Shown: positions 57,701 to 64,000 of the stretch, one piece after another | How the letters are laid out: each line of letters opens with the position of its first letter | How positions within the stretch are numbered: position 1 is the stretch's first letter | Assembly: GCA_025642065.1 (NCBI GenBank) | Contig: JAODUP010000184.1 | Location: forward strand, 181,001 to 245,000 | DNA length: 64,000 nt | Direction of reading: 5' to 3' | Source of the DNA: Paralvinella palmiformis | Taxonomy: Eukaryota; Annelida; Polychaeta; Terebellida; Alvinellidae | Made by a program: the position numbers and the translations under genes | Notes under the pieces: model-generated | Databases searched by the model: none | The model's input: the letters and a program-made list of their open reading frames with translations, nothing else | Told to the model about the DNA's origin: nothing

Positions 57701-58390
57701 AAGGTAAATAGTTCTTGGATCGCCTTATTTTATTGTCGTTTTCGCGCACATTGTAACTTCACACTAGGACCCTAAGATGCACCCGCACACGCGTGCTACA
57801 GTTAATCTGTACAATCAGGTAATATGTATATTTCAGTTAATATACATATTACCTGATTATACAGATTAACTGTAAAATATGCACGTGCACTCGTAGTTTG
57901 ATGTGCACTTCATTAAAACAAATCACACTCACTGTTAATGGTATGAATTTATTTCTCAGATCGTGTAGAGAATGATATATTTGTCGCCTTACGAAATATC
58001 CCTGATTATATACAATTAGGCATCTGATTAATATCTCCATTGTTTACAGTTGCCAAGGCCAGATCTGTGGTAAAGCCGAAACTAGGCGACGATTTCATAC
58101 AATTCTTGGCGGTTATTGTGTCATCGAAGGAGAAGAAAAACATCCGGATTAAAGTTCTTAGAGGATGTAGTCCAACAATCGGCAAGCACAAAGTTGTATT
58201 TCTGCTCCGTTCGGAGAAAGTGCGAAGGCACAAAACCCTCTTAATCGCAACGCAGGGTGATTATATTTTGAAGCGAAAAGGATTTTATCAACGGGCCAAA
58301 AAGTGTATTAACCTCCTGCTGAAAGGCAGACCTCCACGAAAGAACAACGAATGCAAGACATTATTCAAAAGGAAGATTGATATTTTTTAA
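48968..58390 (+). CDS. Galaxin-like secreted protein with C-terminal NTR-like domain (8 exons)
   Basis: Exons: 48968-49031, 49935-50015, 50500-50748, 52292-52447, 53409-53558, 55694-55866, 56584-56968, 58050-58390. The sum is 1599 nt, 532 codons plus stop, with every junction GT/AG and in phase. Exon 1 encodes a signal peptide (MALGLLCLFGLFAVSS). Residues about 25-390 carry 18 Cys-Cys doublets in a pattern like C-C-G-x-x-x-Y-(x)n-C-C-x-G, as in galaxin of coral skeletal matrix. From about residue 385 there is S-C-K-V-V-G-C, then VAKARSVV ... FIQFLAVIVSS ... VLRGCSP ... FLLR: the strand and Cys spacing expected of an NTR module (netrin, TIMP, complement C345C, Frizzled-related proteins). Seen: signal, doublets, phases. 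Known: galaxin is an extracellular matrix protein. Inferred: a secreted matrix or biomineral protein with a binding domain. Confidence 0.85.
49032..49934 (+). other. Galaxin-like gene intron 1
   Basis: AT-rich. TTA repeats at about 49230-49275 and cagtc/gactg-rich DNA at 49670-49790. No inserted gene was seen. Confidence 0.5.
49935..50015 (+). CDS. Galaxin-like gene exon 2
   Basis: After ttgttttaag (an alternative in-frame acceptor six bases on, at 49941). It encodes VLPLNCIPGQGWICCDGVMH and ends at phase 1 with ACA|GTAAGT. First Cys doublet. The alternative acceptor would only add or remove two residues. Confidence 0.7.
50016..50499 (+). other. Galaxin-like gene intron 2
   Basis: A GAT repeat (50065-50090), GT and AC/AT microsatellites and MITE copy 2 fill most of it. 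Confidence 0.6.
50199..50335. mobile_element. TA-flanked palindromic MITE, copy 2
   Basis: Ends CAGTTAATCTGTATAATCAG and TTATACAGATTAACTG with TA on both sides. It sits between a (TG)n run on the left and an (AC)n run on the right, which together extend the inverted symmetry. Confidence 0.75.
50500..50748 (+). CDS. Galaxin-like gene exon 3
   Basis: After aacctgtag, ending GATG|GTGAGT (phase 1). Four doublets: VRCCGS, QLCCAG, YGCCGL, GGCCDG. An R/H/K-rich stretch (RRHRKSRS) precedes the last one and could be a protease or matrix-binding site. Confidence 0.8.
51034..51231 (+). mobile_element. SINE family 1, full-length copy with 13 bp duplication
   Basis: Exact flanking repeat TTCATCAACATTA (51021-51033 and 51232-51244). 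Well-preserved head (gggcgcctccgtggtctagc, gtgttcgaatcccgg), shared body, and ATC tail. One of the best-preserved copies in this window. Confidence 0.9.
51982..52134 (+). mobile_element. SINE family 1, diverged copy
   Basis: Head actgcctccatggtctaact, B box gagttcaaatctcgg, and a body shortened by an internal deletion. Flanked by TCCTGTTA (51974-51981 and 52135-52142). Confidence 0.75.
52292..52447 (+). CDS. Galaxin-like gene exon 4
   Basis: After catgcacgcag, ending AACG|GTGAGC (phase 1). Three doublets (GCGCCGK, EECCSP, EICCNG). K-V-A-Y-N-V-L-T-E-E-C-C is a canonical galaxin-type unit. Confidence 0.85.
52448..53408 (+). other. Galaxin-like gene intron 4
   Basis: No repeat family or extra exon was recognised. 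Confidence 0.5.
53409..53558 (+). CDS. Galaxin-like gene exon 5
   Basis: The start was chosen at ttcgtatcaaag because only this AG gives the phase required by exon 4. The closer-looking caatag at 53386 would shift the frame into a TAA. Three doublets (MVCCGG, KRCCHK, EQCCGG). Ends GGAG|GTAATT, phase 1. Confidence 0.75.
54470..54577 (+). mobile_element. SINE family 1, body-only remnant
   Basis: Has atatcagaagggtgtttcat, cctcattacatttgaaggtc and gtgcacaaaagtggccataa in order. The tRNA-like head has decayed beyond recognition. Confidence 0.7.
54752..54793 (+). mobile_element. SINE family 1, head-only fragment
   Basis: gggcgcctccgtggtctagc joined directly to actaccacccgtgttcgaat, so the middle of the head is deleted and the body is absent. 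Confidence 0.7.
55149..55344 (+). mobile_element. SINE family 1, full-length copy with 12 bp duplication
   Basis: Flanked by TCGAATAACAAA (55137-55148 and 55345-55356). The head variant tggtctagttggaagcgcg matches the copies at 27870 and 59863 rather than those at 35132 and 51034, hinting at two subfamilies. Confidence 0.9.
55694..55866 (+). CDS. Galaxin-like gene exon 6
   Basis: After ctcatatttag, ending ACCGAG|GTAAAT at phase 0. This is the only junction in the doublet region that is not phase 1. Three doublets (VPCCNQ, QVCCPY, DACCED) and a possible N-glycosylation site N-K-T in QNKTNH. Confidence 0.8.
55867..56583 (+). other. Galaxin-like gene intron 6
   Basis: Mostly occupied by MITE copy E (56074-56466), with a G run and GT-rich DNA at about 55900-55935. 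Confidence 0.6.
56074..56466. mobile_element. hAT-type MITE, copy E
   Basis: Ends CAGACACGGAGTCAATTC and AATTGACCCCATGTCTG. Flanks TCAAAGAC (56066-56073) and TCAAAGTC (56467-56474) agree at 7 of 8 bases. Longer than copy A because internal ggaattgataaattt and actcggagta units are repeated. Confidence 0.8.
56584..56968 (+). CDS. Galaxin-like gene exon 7
   Basis: After cttgaactaag, phase 0 start, phase 1 end (CTAG|GTAATT). Four doublets, the last a triple Cys (LKCCCNG). After the K-R-K-K cluster (LERKKRPTSC) begins the NTR-like segment. The exon has a coding-like composition, less AT-rich than its introns. The minus-strand frame here (56925-56566) is a shadow. Confidence 0.85.
57040..57252 (+). 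mobile_element. tRNA-headed SINE, second family
   Basis: The A-box-like tggcctagtgggtaagagcg and B-box-like gaggttcgaatcgcgg lie 50 bases apart. The different body ends taccgtggtgaagccacgta, and a similar 3' end appears inverted near 11300 and 21900. No target duplication was identified. Confidence 0.65.
57799..57872. mobile_element. TA-flanked palindromic MITE, copy 3 (74 bp hairpin)
   Basis: A nearly perfect palindrome: CAGTTAATCTGTACAATCAG ... CTGATTATACAGATTAACTG, TA on both sides, and almost nothing in the middle. It would form a long hairpin in single-stranded DNA or in the intron RNA. Confidence 0.75.
58050..58390 (+). CDS. Galaxin-like gene exon 8 (NTR-like end)
   Basis: After attgtttacag, 113 codons and TAA. 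It reads VAKARSVVKPKLGDDFIQFL ... KNIRIKVLRGCSPTIGKHK ... LLIATQGDYIL and then a basic tail. The A-x-V then alternating hydrophobic strands, R-G-C before a turn, F-L-L-R and L-L-I are compatible with the five-stranded NTR fold. Lys/Arg content is high. No AATAAA was seen in the next 1.4 kb (the first is at 59828). Confidence 0.75.
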
Positions 58391-61166
58391 ATTGTCAGCA
58401 CTGTGATTGTGATTTTTTTGCCAGGAACAATATGAAAAACCTCTCACCACTGTAGTGTCACGATAAAACCCAATGTAGATCGTAGCGAATTTACATTTTT
58501 TTAATCGTGGTATTAATATGTCTAATATATATTAATATATTTATTATTTATTTAGGCAAATTTATATATGTCAAAGATATTTTTCATCTGTTACGTTAAT
58601 TATTTATGTCTGCATATCTTAAGTGTGTTAATCCATATATTTATCTTGCATTGGAACTTTTTTTTTTTCTTATTGTTGGGTTTACTGTTTTGTTGTTGTT
58701 GTTATTTTTAAGAAGATGGGAACGTTATTGTGTTCACTATATTTTTAATGTTGCGCTAAGCGGCATGAGCATTGTTTAAAGGCAAATTATTTTTAATTTG
58801 AATAGATTATAGTTTCGTTGTCGTCGGTTTGCTTGCTTTATGGTTTAATTTTATTCAATTCAGGCAGCATCTTTCATCCTTTAGGTTGGCTTCTTCCTTC
58901 TAAGCTTTGTTACTCCGTCGGATTGGCATTCTCTGATATTTCATTCATTACAGTATGACTTGGTTCGATTTTAAAGAGTTACGAAAAGTGCCGCCCGAGT
59001 TGGCATCTCCCATTTACCTAAATATAAAACTAGACCGAGGCAGTCAGTAGCGTTTGAATTGGCCGCCATGACCAAACAGCGCTGACTTCCGGCAAGGGAA
59101 AAAGCAGCGTTGAAGCGGCTGCGCTTCGAGTTTTTAACTTACGAATACGGATATTTATTGTGATGTGTGCATTATAATTTTGTGTGTGCAGACAATCTGT
59201 ATTATTCCTCTCCTATTATATGCCATGAAATATATAAAAGTCGTTTTATTAAAGTCCGTAGATTTAGTTTAATTGGGATCAAACGCCAGAGATAGGTCGG
59301 GGGTTGTCGTACAGGCTAAATATAATAACAGTTAAGCTTAATTTCCCGCCAAAACAAAAACGCTTTAACAGCTATTTTAAATGTGTTCCTTCTACTTACC
59401 GATGAAAAGACACCCCATTTGTATTACTTCCACGCACACGGCTTATGAAACCAGCGATACAACAATAATTCACCACGTTTATAAACCTGATTTTTTCAGT
59501 CTACGTGCCTATTTCCTCGACCGGAAGTTGGGACCTGTTTGCCATCAAATCGGCGGCCGTGTTCGATCTAGTTTTCTTTTAGGTTAATGGCATCTCCAGT
59601 TTATCGGTTAGCACTTGTCAACAACCGAATGCGCCACCTATTGGGCGTTGGGGGTTTTCGACGACTGCTAATCGTCTTGTTGTTTTAGATAATTATCTGC
59701 TCGATACGATTGTTCCTCTCGGTCTTCTGTGATAAATCAATCTGTGTTAATATTTGTTGATATATTTTTATAGTGAATTTTGTCTGGAAATGTTATACAT
59801 TCAGTACATTTACACTTGTCAGTTTGTAATAAACTTGTTAATCGGATGGAACGTGTCTTCTGTGGCGCCTCCGTGGTCTAGTTGGTAGCGCGTCGGATCA
59901 CTGATCGAATCTCGGCGTGGGCATATCTGAGGGTCGTTTCATCTTTGACTTCGCTTCATTACATTTGGATGTCGCCCATTTAGCCTGCCATGTGCACAAA
60001 GTTGGACGTAAAATATCAATCATCAATCTGTGCTGCAACGAAGCATCGGCTCGCTTGGATTTACACATTCCAGTTATGACTACACATAGACATCTAGACA
60101 TCTATTTTATTCACAATTTCCATCCAATTTGTACAAACATAAATTGAAGTAATGACAACAATTGAAATCATAGGAACAGTGTAACCAGTAATGTCCCACT
60201 GTTTTATAGACAAATGATATCGTATGTAAGAATAGGACCCGTGGAGCTGATATACATGCTACCCACAGACTGTTCTTGATGAAGTAGATACAAGATAGAC
60301 AAGAATGAGCCGAGACCAGGACACGTTCGTCGAGAGAGAAATTCTGTGGTTTCATTTATTGCAATTAATATTTATTGGATCTTTATGGCCTAGGGTAACA
60401 GTTGCCACAGTACATGTCGTTATAGTTCACTGTGTCTGCATTTTCACTTAATAGAGCCGATTTTTAGAGCATGTTCGCGAAACGTTCCCCTTCATTGAAA
60501 CTTGAAAGGGTGCCATGCATTCCACATAGTGCGATAGGCGTACAATGGGTAGCAGCTATATGAAATAAGTCCGCTTGTCTTGTTTCATATGTGTCGTCGA
60601 TATCCCGATGATAACAAGATAGATTTATAAACGACATCGCCAGTCTGCATGTTTCGTACAAAATCGTCCATAAACAATAATATTCCCTGCTTATATTGGT
60701 CATACATCTTCAATATTCTAGACTATTTGAACAATAGGGTGAGTGTAGCTGTTATAATATCCGTTAACAATTGTCCGAATTGCTAGTTTCTGGAGAATAT
60801 TAGCTCTACGAGGGACATCGGGACTATACGGCATTACCCCGGACAGGAATTCCACAAGAGAGATATGGTTGTATCAGTGAAAAATATAATGTACGTAGTC
60901 ATCCTAAAGACCAGTTCCATATTTTGCTATTTCTTTGACATCTATAACCTTCTGATAATCAACAAAATACTAATTATTATAATACATTAAGATCAAATGA
61001 TTTATCCATAATACACGGCGTGCGATATATTGTTGTTATTTCGGTATTGTTCCATATATAAATTACACGTAATCCAGTGAAACAACTAAACACTCTCCCT
61101 ACTTACGACAACATAGATCCAGACTTACAGCTACGTTATAGGACACCATTTGAGATTAATCGCTTA
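58391..61166. other. 3' of the galaxin-like gene and intergenic DNA
   Basis: AT-rich 3' untranslated DNA at first. A stretch at about 58980-59700 is less AT-rich but without a supportable reading frame. A SINE copy lies at 59863. The open frames at 59381-59587 and 60703-60464 are not recognised. Confidence 0.45.
59863..60027 (+). mobile_element. SINE family 1, internally deleted copy
   Basis: Head tggcgcctccgtggtctagt, then a deletion that joins the A-box region to gatcgaatctcggcgtgggc. The body lacks the gctcgg segment and the copy ends gtgcacaaagttggacgtaa with a short tail. Confidence 0.8.
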
Positions 61167-61623
61167 TCACCCGCGGTTCTCATAATAACCTATTTTGGGC
61201 CGCTTTCGGTCCGTCTTTGCGTGTAGATCGCCCGTTGGGCTCACCGTTGCCCGCGACGATGGCAGCCATAATGCATCGGAAGGTTTCCGGTTCCTCTCAA
61301 TGACAGGCAGAACGGGATTACGAAGTTCGACCAACCTTTCGCCAAATCCCTTCCTACGAAATTTGCATCCAAATTTGGCCGCCACAGCTTGGATGGTCGA
61401 ATTGTATTCTTTGACGTCAAAATGGATGCGACGATGACGTAGACACAGGAGGTAGACATCGTGGGCGAGATCGTTCCTGTGGCGCGTGATATCGGAGAGT
61501 ATGACCGGAAGTCGATCTTTGTTATCGGTTTGTGACCCGAATGCCTTGCAATTTCTCATCGTCGTCTGGTTGTCTTCCGGTCCATTCCGATGTTGACATC
61601 GCATATAATGTTTATCTTCAAAG
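61167..61623 (-). CDS. Unrecognised basic protein gene, second exon
   Basis: A minus-strand exon whose start was set at the acceptor gatagctttag (61624-61625), with a branch-like ctaac just upstream. The single leading base completes a codon left by the exon at 63629, and with it the frame runs 603 nt (200 codons plus stop). It reads FEDKHYMRCQHRNGPEDNQT ... DITRHRNDLAHDVYLL ... FDVKEYNSTIQAVAAKFGCK ... . R-N-D-L-A-H fits the R-(N/D/H)-x3-H motif of HEPN-type domains, but one motif is weak proof. A donor-like ACG|GTGAGC at 61245 means the exon may instead end there and continue elsewhere. The region looks less AT-rich than its surroundings. Confidence 0.5.
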
Positions 61624-61784
61624 CTAAAGCTATCTAAGTTAGCATGTAAACATGAGGCAATTAGCTTACGCCTTAGCAGCGTGTATTTCCCAATTTCTTC
61701 TTTCGGTTTCATTGCGGATCGGCGCCGTTTAATTAGGATCAACACATATACAAATAGGTGATCTTTACATAATAAGCCTACCAC

Positions 61785-62663
61785 GAGACGACTAATTGTG
61801 TGCGTCTGTGTGTGCGCGTGTGTGTATGTGTGTGAGAGAGAGAGAGAGTTTACGCGCGCGCGCGTGTGTCGGTCTTAATATTGGAATATTTATGGAAAAC
61901 TATGCGGTGATAGATCAAAATCAACAACAGGTTCCTTCATTAATTATATAGCTTTATATTTACCGAGTTCGGTGTTAATGTTGTCATCCGCGTAATTATA
62001 TTTGCCGTCGACATCGAGTGTAAATAAATTATAAATCGTTATCAATAACGCAGTATTCTACATAATAAATTTCACTGTGACTGGCAAATAGATATTATAA
62101 AATGAACTGTAAGTGGCTTACTGTCGACGCTATCGATAAACTTTGTATTGGTGAATCTGCAAGAAAGAATTTCATATTTATGTTTAAAGATCATGCTTTT
62201 CGGCCAATTCGTTGACGTTTGTTTCGTTGCAACGCCTTTAGCGGTACGCCGTTCTCAAACAAGGCTATCCCTCGACCTTACACGATCTATCAGTTACTTC
62301 CGACCAATGGCATCACTCACGGTTGGTACATTTCAGTTTCATCAAAAATAAATTCCCTTTCTCTTTGTATGAGGAAGTAATGAGCGTTTAGATTAATACG
62401 TAAATCGCCTCCTTCGAAAATTGAATCGGAACAAAGAAAGTATATCCCAATATTTAAACTACTATGGGCCACATCTTGGATAAAACAATGGCATTACGAT
62501 GGCATAATGGTTAGAGGGCCGTGCTACAAACCTCCAAGTTGTGGGTTCTAATCCGGCTATAACCTGTGTTTGTGAGCATGTTTTCCCGGAGATCCGGCTT
62601 TCGATCATATGTTCTAGCTATGTCAAATGTTAAGTAAGGGATGCTCAAAGTAGGCTCCTTATA

Positions 62664-62698
<35 letters not shown>

Positions 62699-63628
62699 AC
62701 ATGCATTTACTTAACAATAACACTTGACATCAATTAATATCTGTATATCATAAACACATTTCAAGTAATGGCTGAAATTGTAGACCTTCAACGTGCAACA
62801 GTTGTACATCTATCCAATTATTAGTCTTTTAAGAGAAGGAGTCAACTCGACTAGAATAAAACAGATATTGTGATATCCATTAAAAACGAACAACATTTCG
62901 CTGCTTCATAGTTCGGGTCTCCACTTATAAATCACTTATAAATATCACTCTTTGATGACCTGGCATGAACACATGATACAACCAACGAGCACGGATAACA
63001 CTACTGACCGAACCCGGATCTGATCTGGAAAGGATTGCGATCACAAATGCGCTATAGGAGTGCCCTGGAATGGTGGAGAAGCTAAATTTCTAATACTAAT
63101 CTGGACTTGATGGAAGTACAGTTCGAAATGGATACAGTTTATTTACACATTAAAATACCCAGTCACATCGAAACCCCTCCTCTATACTAGTATAATATCA
63201 CCGAACAGTTATAATATATATAGACAGATGAATAGAACGTATGTTTCCTCGAGTTTAGTAAGTCTCCAGGTGCGAAGATGTTTTAATTGTCACTTCCAAA
63301 CAACGTTTATACGACGTCTCGCTGAGCAACGTGAAAACAGCCTTTACTACGTTGTAAACAGCCTTTACTACGTTGTAAAGAGTCTTTACTGTAGACGTTC
63401 CTACCGACCGTTGTATGAAGATGCAGATCCGTGAATCACCTTGACATTCTATTTACACTGAACAGCGTACAATAAATATATTACCATCTTTGACAACACT
63501 GACTCTCCATGGTAAAGGTCACGGTAGACCACGAGGAAGCTTTCGATTCCGTTGGATCTTCCGCAGTTTGATCAGGTCATACACATATAACACACGTACT
63601 GTGTCCCATGATAACACCAATATCCTAC
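61785..63628. other. Intron of the minus-strand gene and repeats
   Basis: GT and AG microsatellites lie at about 61800-61870, and a SINE-like copy at 62497. AT run at 62658-62688. The 21-base unit agcctttactacgttgtaaa is tandemly repeated at about 63338-63385. Confidence 0.5.
62497..62642 (+). mobile_element. tRNA-headed SINE, third family
   Basis: Head gatggcataatggttagagg, B-box-like gttgtgggttctaatccgg, and a body with cctgtgtttgtgagcatgtt. This is the same family as 19497 and the fragments near 7549, 14940, 16940 and 18170. Confidence 0.6.
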
Positions 63629-63779
63629 TGATGAGCACAATTGTTCCTCACAGCCTTCACCAAGCTCTGACTTTGGCTGGATTCGGTCCCGGGACGTTGT
63701 AATCTCGGCGATGGCAGCCGATCCTGAGGCGGCAATCCTGTGTTCGGCTTCACTTTGCTGGCTTTCTTCGCCATTGCCC
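63629..63779 (-). CDS. Unrecognised basic protein gene, first coding exon
   Basis: A minus-strand exon after the acceptor cattcacgtttcag, with its ATG at 63774 in good context (gcaATGG). 48 codons and 2 bases end at CATCA|GTAGGA. It starts MAKKASKVKPNTGLPPQDRL, and Pro/Arg/Ser/Gln-rich sequence follows. It is basic and probably disordered. The phase (2 bases) matches the exon at 61623. Unspliced, a stop follows at once. A first non-coding exon would lie beyond 63781. Confidence 0.5.
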
Positions 63780-64000
63780 CTGAAACGTGAATGAAGACAG
63801 CGAGAAATGACCATCGGAAATGGTAAGTTTTGCATCGGAATTTTACTTAAATTGGACCTTTGTTCTATTGTTAACGATCCAGAGATATCTGACGGGGTCT
63901 TTTTTTAATAACACAATATGTTCTTCTCGTGAATATGCTTCGTGTAAAACTATTATCGTAGTGCAAATGAGTGACCCCTTTTAGAGATCTTGCGCGATGT
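63780..64000. other. Upstream of the minus-strand coding exon
   Basis: No gene or element was recognised. It is probably intron or 5' untranslated DNA of the minus-strand gene. Confidence 0.4.

Larger units (their letters stand above)
56969..58049 (+). other. Galaxin-like gene intron 7
   Basis: Contains a second type of SINE (57040-57252), a GT run at about 57495-57511 and MITE copy 3. Confidence 0.6.

Overview
This 64 kb window looks like AT-rich nuclear DNA from an invertebrate animal, most likely a mollusc. The basis is short coding exons bounded by GT/AG sites with matching phases, long repeat-filled introns, many AT and GT/AC microsatellites, tRNA-headed SINEs, CR1/L2-like LINE debris, DNA-transposon MITEs, a galaxin-type cysteine-doublet gene and C2H2 zinc-finger exons. 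The phylum is inferred from gene content, not proven. No operons, CRISPR arrays, rRNA genes or free-standing tRNA genes were seen.

The gene content is sparse. (1) About 12.4-20.0 kb (+): a C2H2 zinc-finger gene with one common 5' coding exon (12369-13099) and three phase-compatible 3' exons. Two are intact zinc-finger exons (17192-17509, 19724-19984). A broken duplicate (18414-18540) lies between them. This suggests one N-terminal region joined to alternative DNA-binding C-termini. (2) 33741-32689 (-): three phase-matched exons of an unrecognised protein with a C-terminal membrane segment. (3) 36333-36433 (+) and 47465-46235 (-): exons related to the P2X7-receptor C-terminal domain family. 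(4) 44274-45890 (+): a decayed THAP-domain gene. (5) 48968-58390 (+): an 8-exon gene, 532 codons plus stop, encoding a signal peptide, a galaxin-like region with 18 Cys-Cys doublets, and a C-terminal segment that resembles an NTR (netrin) module. This is the best-supported and most interesting gene. (6) 63779-61167 (-): two phase-matched exons of an unrecognised basic protein with an R-N-x3-H motif.

The rest is mostly mobile-element history. One SINE family (tRNA-like head, ATC-rich tail) has about a dozen copies, several with 8-14 bp target-site duplications, and is dense in the galaxin-gene introns. A hAT-type MITE family (ends CAGACATGGG, 8 bp duplications) has five copies. One of them sits inside a LINE fragment and carries a hAT-transposase-like stretch. 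A TA-flanked palindromic MITE family has three copies. There are two large tandem duplications (about 1.09 kb at 8961-11161 and 0.89 kb at 24477-26264), an inverted partner of the second at 26530-26700, and two further inverted-repeat elements near 29-30.6 kb, one nested in another repeat.

Exon calls rest on reading frames, GT/AG sites, phase agreement and remembered family patterns. No alignment, expression or database evidence was available.
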